Positions 12,199 to 22,472 of a stretch of 64,000 bases of DNA are shown piece by piece. The stretch is from Stercorarius parasiticus. Taxonomy: Eukaryota > Chordata > Aves > Charadriiformes > Stercorariidae. The stretch's first letter is position 1. Each line of letters begins with the position of its first letter. Both the position numbers and the translations under genes were made by a program. The DNA is taken from assembly GCA_013396915.1 (NCBI GenBank), contig VWZL01004384.1:1-64000 (forward strand), in the 5' to 3' direction. Below the pieces are notes generated by a model. That model was not told where the DNA came from and did not search any database. It was given only the letters and a program-made list of their open reading frames with translations.

Positions 12199-12571
12199 AT
12201 ATTAATTTTTTTTATGGAAAGGGGAGGGAGTTGGAGAGAGGTTTTGTAATTAATTCATTTGCCCACAGGTGCCCCAGCATTCTTACCTCTGCCACAGAAG
12301 CTACTTGTCCTTTTCAGGCTTGAAAGGAGATGCTGCTTTCTTGCTGTTTGAGGTTAACAACGAATGGGTCATTAGTCTGACTGATGGAAATGAATATAAA
12401 TGGCCATTAAAAGTCTAGAGTAAAGGGAACCTGTGGTAAAAAAACCCAAACAACAACAAACCCCAATTTTCTGCTATTTGCATGTTGGTCATCTGGTACT
12501 GTTGTTTCCTTAGTTCCGCTTTCTTGTTCCTTGACTATTTTTGACTTTGTCCTCTCTGGACTATGTGCTGT

Positions 12572-15515
12572 TCACGCCTTGAAGAATGCCTTTAATTGTT
12601 GTCTGAGGAACACTTTATTGGAGCCACTGAAATAGCCCCGTGCCCGAGACAGGGAAGGATCATTGGGATCCCTCCTGGGGATCATCGATCCTGCTCTCCA
12701 GTGCAGGGACAAACAGGGGGGCTGCATGATCCATAGTTTGTGAGCTGCTGCTGGGCAGACAGAGCATTATTCCGAGGCCCCTTTTGACCTCATTAGATAT
12801 TGAAGTTTAAGTCCTCAGTATCCATTTACAAGGGGAAAGTATCCATCATTTCTCAAATAAAAATAAAACCAAGATAATATCAAAACCATATCGGAGTCGC
12901 AGCCCACTATATACCTATGTTATTGCCTACTTAGAAATTTTGCCTTCTAAATGTTTCATAATAACATGCCATCTATTGCTGGAGAAGGATGAGAAACAGA
13001 ATTGGAGAAGCATTACCAGTATAATAATAGGTTTTACAGACCTGCAAGTAGGACTGCTTTTGCCCTCTCCTGCAGCAGCTGGAGTTCGCTGATCGCAGTA
13101 TGATGTACGCCTTCATAACCTGGAATAATGTTATGCTGGTGTTCAGATGTTTCCCAGACTCTTACCCTGTGAACAGATAACAGAAACATACTCAAATACA
13201 TAGAGATGGTAAATTCTATCAGGAAAACCCCTAAATATGTTTTTCCCCAAAGGTGTAATATTGAGATGCTAACAAACAATTGTATCTTCAGTTGAACACA
13301 GTGAGTGGTACAGGTTAACCAGGAGAGCTGGGACATGGGATGTAAGATAATCTCACTGTTAAATGGCTTCTGTGAGAGTTTTTAAGAAGTTTCAAAAATG
13401 GCAAATGACTTGGATTTCTGAGTATCAGTTAGGTCATCGGAATTTCTGCATCTGTGAAGAACTCTTCGTATTAATTTCATAAAACTCGGAAATGTTGAAT
13501 AATGATAATTCACATGATACAGAAACAGACCATTGAGCATTTTCTAAAAAAAAAAATCATACCTTGGCTATGATTTTCAATGCAGTAATCTGTAATCTAA
13601 TAATAGTATACACTGGAGTGGCAAATTCATCTATGTTACGATTACATTTTATTTAGTAATAGAAGGTAAGTGTAATTTTGAGTCTTTCCTCTCTTACACT
13701 ATTAAAATGTTTGTAGTAAACTGCGAAGGTACCCCTGGATGATTTTAAGTAAAGAACATTGCAATAACATGGTAGCCTAGAACATCGTGATTGTGGTACC
13801 AGAGTTATTGTAACCTTGACTGTGGGAGAGACACCTCTCTGCTCCCAAAGCACTGCCGGAGCCTGGAAGTGTCCCTGCCCAGGGCAGGGGGGTGGAACTA
13901 GATGATCTTTAAGGTCCCTTCTAACCCAAACCGTTCTGTGATTCTGTAAGTTTAGGGAGTCTGTGTTTGGTCTTACGCCCTGCTTGCCATGGGGAGTGAG
14001 CTTCGCGCGTGAGCTGACAAAGCTCTACGAGCCACAAGCCCCGTCTGCCTGTAAATGTGCTATGTGCTTTTGAAACCTGTTTGAGGATTAAAATACGAGG
14101 CTTGCTTGAAAAGTGACATTTTAAGTATTTAAATTTTTCTTTAGCGGAATCACAAGTGTTTTGGCACATGCTTGTGGCTGTTGCCACGGCGACAGAATTG
14201 GTTTGGGGGAAGCAGGTCAGACATAAGTCTCGTATTTAATGAATTATTTTTGCGTTTGCTAACACCTCTCTCCCTTGTATTTAATGACTTGTCATCTGTA
14301 CTCGCTGGCATGAGGTACAACAGCAGAGAAGAAAGCGCACACAGATTTCAAAGGCTTGACTTTGCGGAGTGCACCCGAGTGACCGAACTGCAGCTGCAGT
14401 AACTGCCACCCATAAAAGGCTGTTCAAACTTGGGAGAATTACATGAACTGAGAAGACACTGAAAACTTTCCTTAATAATGCAAATGGTGCAAATCCCTCT
14501 CAGGAGGAACGTCCTGACTATAACCAGCAACATTCTATTCTGGTTTAAAAAGAATTTTAAAAAAAATTAAATACTGATAGTTTGAATACAGCCACTAGGC
14601 AGAAGTTTAATTTAAAAACGCATGAGGAAAAAGTTCTTATTAAATTAAGACCGTGTTATTATGCTTGCCAAAACAACAGAGCATTTGATAAGGCTCCTTC
14701 TTGAAACTTATGACCAAAGCAAATCTGCATATAAAGATATGTAAAGTGTGCCCAGATTATAGTCCTAATTTTCCTTCTCACTAAATTAAGCACAGCTTCT
14801 AATTGAATAATCTGATTAATATAAAAATGACATACTTCCATTCTTTTTTTTTTTTAAATAGCTGAAGCGAAGGTCTTTAGGCTGACTGCTTTCAAACACT
14901 TTTTATTTTCTCACTGGTATAAACTGATACTATTTCCTAACAGCTTGCGCCTTTCCTTTCTACCTGTTTCTCCAAAGGTGTTGTGCAAACACGCTCTTCA
15001 GCAGATGCTTCGTCTCCCATTCAACAGCCTGAATATAACTGACAAGACCAAGATGCAATTTTAAATCGTGGCCTTGGCAAAAGTACGGAATCTGCACAAA
15101 GCAGGTTCTGTCTCTGTTCAGAAACTGGCTCTGTTAAAAAGATAAAGCCATAGCAATGTTGAAACTGTTTATTTTTGCCTTGCATAGCAAAAATGAGGAG
15201 AGACAGGGGGTGCAAGCTCCTGAACTAAAGCCCCTCTCGCTAACGAGATGGCACTGAGCTCATTCCTGTAAGATGCTGCTTGTGTTTTCAGCAAAATGCC
15301 CAATTTTCTACTGATGGCTGAAGCGCATCAACCAAAAGCATCTAACTAAGGTATCCTAGTTGAAGTCATCTAACTCAAGGCTCACCTTCTGCTGGGTCAG
15401 GGTTCTTAAGGTCCCCGTGAAGTAGCTGAAGCAGTAACTGTGGCACTGCTCTTTCTGCCGCGCTTTTGAACCACGTAGGGAGATATCATATTTAACAGAG
15501 CGTTGTGAGTTCCAG
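12572..15515 (-). CDS. candidate unassigned multi-exon gene, five phase-consistent exons
   Basis: I do not recognise this protein. Reading the minus strand, five blocks with canonical GT-AG borders join without breaking frame: 15515-15386, 15130-14964, 14048-13977, 13166-13042 and 12744-12572 (stop TGA at 12574-12572). Together they would encode about 221 residues. Samples are SLRGSKARQKEQCHSY, FVQIPYFCQGHDLKLHLG, VRVWETSEHQHNIIPGYEG and GYFSGSNKVFLRQQLKAFF. The best sites are acceptors CTTTATCTTTTTAACAG and TTCTGTTATCTGTTCACAG and donors AAG|GTGAGC and CAG|GTAGAA; the donor at 13042 (CAG|GTCTGT) is weaker. The last acceptor is a repeated NAG (CAGCAGCAG). AATAAA on the minus strand lies at 12198-12193. 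In all but the 72-nt exon and the start of the last exon, only the joined frame stays open. No start codon is assigned. It could be a lineage-restricted gene, a non-coding RNA, or a chance chain. Confidence 0.35.
13860..13946 (+). mobile_element. CR1 LINE 3' end fragment
   Basis: It reads AGCCTGGAAGTGTCCCTGCC, the GGTGGAACTAGATGATC and TTTAAGGTCC blocks, then CCCAAACCGTTCTGTGATTC. It is a short 5'-truncated copy, ending 30 bases from the candidate minus-strand exon at 13977-14048. Confidence 0.88.
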
Positions 15516-16959
15516 CTGAAGATAGGGCTGATAGAAACAACTCCATTAAAACAGGCTGCATAATAGCTTCGGCATAGTTTTATTTCAGTGTATAATTTCA
15601 GGCAGATCTCTGTTCAAACCTTAAATAAAACCCATTAGAGATCAGCACGTTTGCTGTTGCACTTGGGAGGATCATGAAACAGCACAACTAGAGAGGCTGC
15701 CTGGACTTCAATAGCTCTAAATAAATGGCGTGCATAGCTTCTCTCAGTTGTCTCTCATTACTACCGTGCAAGCCTTAAAAACACTAAATCTCTTCTAAAT
15801 CTTATTTTGCATATGAATATAGACATTGGAATCCTGTCACCTTCTACTGGAACCTCACTGGGTTAGCTAGGAATGGCTGGCTGCCTTTATCACTAAATTT
15901 TCCCACAATCTCTTTATTTTGCTTGACACTTGGGCTTCTAAATTGTACCTTCTTCAGCTCAGAGTCTCCCTGTGTTGTTTGTGTGGCTGTGATTAGATTT
16001 TTACTCCAGCTTGGAATGACCATCATCTACTTCAGCTGGAAGAAGAGGGGGCCATTCACAACTAGTCATACTTAAAACCCGAGTCCCATGTAAAGAGAGC
16101 ACCGCTTAATAAAGACGTCACACAACAAAGCCTAATTTCCAACAAATCATGCAACTCTTTACTAACGACTGCCCAACATTCCTGCGCGTTTCCAGTTTAG
16201 AAGATCAGATGTAAGCAGAAACCGATATATTTGTAATTTTTATAATTCTGAACCATCGATTATCTGTCATTTGTCTCATTTCTTAAGGTAGCAAAAACCT
16301 GGCAAGATGACCGACTGCCGTTTTATCGTACTTAGCGAAAGGATGCAAGTGAGTGGAAGAAAATGATGTAACAGTCATTTTGTTTGAAAAGATAACTGCA
16401 AGTACTTTTCACAAACATGCAAAACCCTTGACTTATCAGCAGAAGCACAAAATCTATTCACTTACTCTTTGCATTTCATGAAGTTGCTTTATCAGCATTA
16501 GCCAGCTTCCTCATTTTTTTCCTGTCTGAGCAAGTGATTCGGTGGAGGAACTTGATGATTGTGGAGTGAACCATTCATGTAATAACGGAAGGGGAACATA
16601 TTCAGGAGTTTACCCATTTTCCATCATGATTCCAAAAACATTTCTACTGGCATCATCTGTAACTGTCAAGCAGTACACATCTGGCTCATTTTTCAATCTT
16701 TTTTAAACCTAAAATTGGGAAAATAATCATTTTAAGTAGCTGTCAGATAAAGACCTCTACTATTAATTTGATATCAGTCCTAAGGAATAGCACTTTAATT
16801 ATTATTTAATATAGTACAAAAATCAATGACAATAAAAACCCTGTAGGATTTGAAGAGAGTAAGATCAACATGTCACTAATTTTGCACCACTGCAAAAAAA
16901 GAAAATAAAAAGTCCTGTGAGATGAGTAAATAGGAATGCTGTTTTAAGATATTAAGATA

Positions 16960-17470
16960 TGCTATTCAGTTTTGGAAACCACACTTAAGGGTGGAGGGAG
17001 TTCAAATAAGCAACAAAATAGAGAAGAGGTGTAGACGACAGTGACTTCTAATGAAAAAAAGAACAAAGCCTAGAAACAAGAGGACTGAAGTCAATAGTCC
17101 TCAGTAATGTGAAAGCTTGCTTCTGAGAGGAAAGGGACAATCTGTCTAAGTGAAAAGGACATTAATTAATGTCCTTTGAATGGAGCACTGAAGGTTTAAA
17201 TAAGACACTAGGGAGAAAACAAAACAAAAAAGAACTGTCCAACCATAATGACAGTGAAGCACTGGAATATATTACTTTGGAAAGTTCTCCAGCGATGAAG
17301 ATGCTGCGAGACAGGCTAGACAATCATGTCAGCATTGGTTTAATTGTAACTGATCCTGCCTTTGGGCAGGGGAAATGGATTGGATCAGCAGTTCCTGAGC
17401 TGTGGGAAGGCACTGACATCTCCTTGGAGGCCCAGACAAAGCTCCAGGAGAATTCAATCTGATATTCCTC
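16960..17470 (+). mobile_element. old, diverged CR1-like LINE relic
   Basis: The order of blocks resembles CR1 3' sequence: CAGTTTTGGAAACCACA, AACAAGAGGACTGAAG, GTGAAGCACTGGAATATATT, CCTGCCTTTGGGCAGGGG. Divergence is high. The 97-codon plus frame at 17169-17462 lies inside this relic and is not taken as a gene. A perfect 24-bp palindrome sits at 17154-17177. Confidence 0.5.
17154..17177. repeat. perfect 24-bp palindrome
   Basis: AAAGGACATTAA joined to its exact reverse complement TTAATGTCCTTT with no spacer, inside an old CR1-like relic. Confidence 0.95.
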
Positions 17471-18760
17471 CTACTTCCTACCTCTTTCCCTGAAAGTTCT
17501 CTCTGAAAACTATTTGATGAACATAGTATTTACTCTCAGCCAGCAGCACAGGAGGGGAGCAGAGCCATGAGATCAGGGCACATTTTGAGCATCGGTGGTG
17601 GCCGGCTGGGTGGACACTTCTTGCAGGTTCCTTGCATTGTCCTGGTGAAAGGGAGCTGAACTACGTTGGAGGTTATGCTACTACAGTGGCACAAAGTCCA
17701 TAGGGAAGGCTGACCTTTCTCTTCCCTGTGAAATCCAGATCCACAACTGAGAAACATGTAAAGGCATAGGATGTGAGGAATGGTGCAGTTTCCCAGGGGC
17801 ATCGGGACCAGGATCAGGGAGAGGAAGCTTCTAATGACACCTGGCGACTCTGGTGATGGCTGCAGAACACAACTACCCAGAGACAAGAGGAGCTGTTGCA
17901 CAGAAGTACCAGCTATTTGCTGGAGTGGAAACAGGGGTGTTTGTATATTATGAAAAGCCTATCCTATTACAGTAGAAAGGTAGGGCCAATAATAATAAAT
18001 TTCAGACCCTTGAAATAACCTCCTAAATGGATTTCCAGCTCTGCTTTCTGCATCTTGCATATGTAATTTATTAATAACAAGCTAATTATATTCTCCACAC
18101 TCATAGAAAAATTGATAGATGTTCAGGTATGTTAAGCAGCAAACCTGAATACTATGCTTTGTTTTCTACCTATTCAAGAAACACTGGAATAATGTTTCAC
18201 AGTATTTTCTTTGATAAGTGTTAATTTTTGGTGGAAGGGGCTGGCAAAATGAGTACATGAATTTTTAGCAGCTAGGGAACATGTTCAGTAAGTAATCCTT
18301 ACTGTGCTGATAATTTCTGAGCAGTTGCATGCAAATATTCACCAGCCAAGCTCTCGGTTATTTTTATAAATACCGCATCTAGCGGTCGCTTTTCAACATG
18401 AAAAGTGCATTTAAGCTTACAAAAAAATAATACCTACCGTTCTGGGTTCTATTCACACTATGATATGGTTGATTTTCTCTTCGTTAGTGTAGGCTGGGAA
18501 GCCCCAGGTAGTGGCCAGTGTAGGTCAAGGCAGCGGTCTATAGAAAGAGGACGGATGTGCTGGTTGCAAGAAGACGGAGCTGCTGAACACAGAGAGATGG
18601 TGTGCGTGGCAGGAACACACTGCGACCGAGGGAGCAGGAGATCGACTGGCAAGTCAGCCACAAGCTCAAGAAGTTTTCTGCAGAGTGATGTTGGCACTTT
18701 TAAAATCTTGTTTCTATCTAATTAAAAGTATGTACCCTTTTCTCAATTCTTAGCTTAATT
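17471..18760. other. intergenic, no supported gene
   Basis: AT-rich with a GC-richer patch at 17530-17900 that carries a 121-codon minus frame. A second patch at 18480-18720 is open in several frames on both strands. Neither shows a motif. A weak minus-strand exon-like block (donor CACA|GTAAGG at about 18302) was seen but could not be fitted into a chain. Confidence 0.4.
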
Positions 18761-18888
18761 CATAGAATCACAGAATCATAGAATGTGTTGAGTTGGAAGG
18801 GACCTTTAAAGGTCATCTAGTCCAACCCAATTATTTAGTCCAACCAAATGTCTAGTGGTCATCTAGTCCAACCCAATATCTAGTCCAA
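18761..18888 (-). mobile_element. CR1 LINE 3' end, inverted, with internal duplication
   Basis: On the plus strand it reads CATAGAATCACAGAATCATA, then TTGGAAGGGACCTTTAAAGG and TCATCTAGTCCAACCCAAT, the reverse complement of a CR1 3' end. The block CATCTAGTCCAACCCAAT occurs twice, with partial copies TAGTCCAAC between and after. Confidence 0.9.
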
Positions 18889-19623
18889 TTATGTGTATGA
18901 GTAGTTAAGCAGCATTCGTATTGGGCAATGAACCTTAAAACTAAATGGACCTCTAGCCCTTTCATATGGACATATAAATTATTCTATATGTGAATAACTT
19001 CTCCAGCTGATCTCTCTGTTGACCCGATGCAGTGATGATGGAGAAAATGAGGGTAAATCATGTCAAATGAACACAGGACAGCCTATATACAATAAGTCAG
19101 ATGGGAAACTGTTCACAGCGAAGCCAAACACAGCCCACCAGTGGTACTTTATATATGCACATGACAGTAAATAGCAAAGATAACAAGATAGAAACAAGTA
19201 ACATTAAAAAAAAACCCAAAAAACAAGTAAGACAAAACAGCTTCTCAGCATTCCAACAGGTACCACATAACATATCCATCAGCAAGCAGAACAACATCTT
19301 GAGACTTGAGCGGAAGTGTAATGGTGTGAATTTTGTCTTGTGCTAGGAAAAAAGATCTGCATCATACCAAATGATAAAACAAGTTTTTTCGTTGTGTCAT
19401 ATAATTTATCATTTAGTATAATGGCAGCATTTTTGATTACTTGTATTCTAGCATCTACAATGTAGCAGATTTCAATAAATATCAGTGCAAATCCATGGAA
19501 ATGGAAGACAGGGCAGAAAATAATGCCACTCACTCCATCTGACACAAATTACGCACATATGCCAGAAAATGCATGTACATAGTAATTAAAGAGAACACGA
19601 CATATTTGGATGTTGTTTCTCAC

Positions 19624-19759
19624 CTTTTCATCTCCACTAAGCAAGTACTGATCGATGGCATTCCGTTTTTCACTAGCAAGTTGCATTTTTCCCCGTTTCT
19701 TGTTATACCTTCTTCTCCTGCCTTAATTTCCTCGTACCTTTCCCATGGAGTCCAAAGTT
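19624..19759 (-). other. exon-like block, minus strand, unassigned
   Basis: A strong acceptor (AATATTTTTTTTAG) precedes a 136-nt block open in only one frame (sample: ERYEEIKAGEEGITRNG), ending at an excellent donor (AAAAG|GTGAGA). It starts with two bases of a codon and ends with two. It could join directly to the block at 15515-15386 (AG|C, Ser). A 92-codon plus frame (19745-20023) overlaps its edge. It may be a further 5' exon of the unassigned minus-strand gene, or chance. Confidence 0.25.
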
Positions 19760-20090
19760 CTAAAAAAAATATTGAATATCGACATTTGTCACGTCATGCA
19801 ACCTTTTGATTACATTCATTGCAGCAAAATTCCTCAGAAGGAAGGATGCACAATTCACTTAATGGGCGGTCACTACGATTTTAAGCCTTCAGGACAGCTT
19901 GCTTCCTTCTCATCTTTTGGATGTGATAAGCAGGTGGTGAAAGACTGCACCTTAAATAACTACTGTGAACAGCAATGGCAGATACAAGATAAGTTTCTTG
20001 CATTTACTCAGAAGTCAAAATAGACTGTCTACAACTCAAGACTTTAAGATGTCAATAGAAAGAAGCAAGGAAAACCGTCCGTATGCTTAC

Positions 20091-20129
20091 CTTCAGTTCA
20101 CCCAGGACAGCCTTGCCAGTGGCGAAAAT
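20091..20129 (-). other. short exon-like block, minus strand, unassigned
   Basis: A very pyrimidine-rich acceptor (TTTTTTCCATCTGTAACCCATAG) is followed by 39 bases open only in the phase 0-0 frame (IFATGKAVLGELK) and by the donor GAAG|GTAAGC. The splice sites are good, but the phase does not connect directly to the block at 19759. Confidence 0.2.
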
Positions 20130-21360
20130 CTATGGGTTACAGATGGAAAAAAGATTGGAAACCACTGGTCTAGAGTGATATCCACAGAGACAGTGATGCT
20201 ACTTCAATAGTATTTAAGTGAGCATTGTCACAATTCCTGCTTCTCCCTTCTTGGGCAGCTAGGGTCAGTAATTCCCGCAGTTCAAGGGATATAATAATTG
20301 TACATCACACTGGTTTTTGGCTCTTTGATCTCCCTGCTTCAAGACAAGGACACTCTAGCTTTAAGCTAATAAATTTATTAAAATAATTCATATTTCTGTG
20401 CAGATACATGGCCTGGACAACCGATGTTTCAGCTCCAGCTCTGCAGTGCTAAAGAAGTTAGAGTTGTCACCTGTCGCTCCCTGCTCCTTCTCTTTTTGGG
20501 TGGAGTCTCCCGGTAGAGGTCCCTGGTGGCCTTTGACAGAAGATGGCCAGCCAGAATAGGTTGCTCAGGAGTTTTCTCTTTGTATTCTGGCCTCAGCCAA
20601 CACCTTACAAACCCAGTCTCCAAATTCCCAATGACAGAAAGGTCCCTGGCAAAACATCAGGATTCTCTGACATCACATGAACCATGTTCTGGGAACAGCA
20701 CCAAAAGATCTTATCCAAACATTTTTCACAGACCTCACAAACACTAGGGAAAACCAACTCAGTCCAACAGGCAGGGAAGAACGAGTTGCATCTTTCTGCT
20801 CCAGTGAGGTTTTTATTACTGTTAAAGGGTTTTATCCCCAGAAAATGACTTCTTTTGTCTTCCTTCACTTCTGGAAAAGGGAGCCTGAGCTCGCAGTTTG
20901 GATCCCACAGTAGCTTTGAAACTATTGACCTTAACCAGACTTAAAGTTTCCACTCAGATACGCAATATACCGTAAAGTATTGCTTATTCTCAGATTTTAA
21001 CTTTATTCAGAGACATTTCCATGAGTATCTGATGGATTTTAAGAGAATGGTCGGTAGGCTAATGACTACCATGACTCAAGAAAATTAAAAAAATTAGGAT
21101 GGTTGACTGAACAATCATTCTATTTAAAAGTATTTAGCAGTTAGTTGTACAGAGCGTGAACATATGGTTTGTTCTATATGTAAAACTTTGTGGATGATGC
21201 AGTCAGTGCCAGAGACAGACTCCTACCTATTCTCAGAGAGGCCAAGCAGTAGCCCTCCCTCAAGAATCCTGTACTCTTTCCTTTGGCAAGGAACGCTGTA
21301 ATGCCCTCTAACTGTTTCTCTACATACTTCTTTTTCAAAAGGTCCTAAGTTAACAGCCTA

Positions 21361-21426
21361 GTAAAAATATATTTAAAAAAAACCACCTTGCCTGGTAAAA
21401 TATATTAAAAAAACCCACCTTGCCTG
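21361..21426. repeat. imperfect tandem duplication, two ~33-bp copies
   Basis: GTAAAAATATATTTAAAAAA...CCACCTTGCCTG (21361-21394) is followed directly by a 32-base near copy (21395-21426). The copies differ mainly in A-run lengths. Confidence 0.85.
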
Positions 21427-22446
21427 CTTTGTGTAATTATCTAAGTAAATGTCTTGTTAATTAGGTTTTACAGAAATGTAAAAAAAAATGCACACCCCCC
21501 AAACTTACTTTCTGAATAAATTTGCATTTAGTGCCTGAAAAATAGTCTCAGAGAATCCATAAGAGAGGCCAAACCCTTGTGTGTGAAGACAAAGAGTTTT
21601 GTATCCCTCACCAGCACCATTTCAGTGCTTTCTACAAGTCCCTTTTCCATTCTAACAGCATGGCGTTTTGAGTTTACTATGTTCCACACCGTAATCACTC
21701 CAGCACCGAGATTCCTGCACACAGCAGGTCTCCAAGCCAAAAAAAAAACCAAACCCAAACACTCACCAATCTAGGACTAGTAACTATTCTGCTTACAAAG
21801 TTGTCCCTCTTATGTTTCAAAGTTTGTAGTGGCTTGGTTTATGAATCTTCTGAACGCTCCCGTGACAGTGATCTCCAGTTCCCCGCATAGATGTATACGT
21901 ATCCAGTTGGGACATAGGGCTGAAATCCTGGCCTCACCGAAAGCAGTGGGAATCAGGAGTTCACTTTTGGAGTTCTGAGCTTTCATCCATAAACAAAAAA
22001 AATCCCTATTTCTTAAATTTGTTGCTATAATTTGGCTGAGACGCATTCTAAAAAAGTCCCCCCATCAAGGTGTTGCGAGGATGAGTCCTTTGGCTAACTC
22101 TTTTTGTTCTGCTTGTTTTTAACTGGATGATTCCCACAGTGCTCAGCATTGTGCTCATTTATCTCAGTTCTGAATCCAACCCTTTACAATGTGTAAACTA
22201 CTTCAGAAACAGGCAAGGCAATTCAGGCACAAATTACAGAAATTAGTATATTTTGTCTGTTCTTTTTGGCAGAAACGCTTTGTAAAGGTTTCAGTCATGA
22301 TTTCAAACGCAACGTTGTGCCTGTCATGTTGTCTTGTCTGCTATCTGTCCTAGCCTGAAAGAAAGGGAATGTTTAAACATCAAATACCCATGGATTTTGA
22401 ACTTGCCTGGGACAATTCCCCATGGCCACAATGTCTAAAATTCCAT

Positions 22447-22472
22447 TTGTTTTGTTTTGTTTTGTTTTTTTC
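22447..22472. repeat. (TTTTG)n microsatellite
   Basis: Four TTTTG/TTTGT units are followed by a T run. Confidence 0.85.

Noticed and set aside
17169..17462. 97-codon plus-strand frame
   Set aside because: Lies inside the old CR1-like relic and matches CR1 block order.
17536..17901. 121-codon minus-strand frame
   Set aside because: Cys/Pro-rich with no domain; GC patch next to a repeat.
18302..18420. Minus-strand block ending at CACA|GTAAGG, open in one frame (ESLAGEYLHATAQKLSA)
   Set aside because: No good acceptor, and the phase at its start does not fit the block at 19624.
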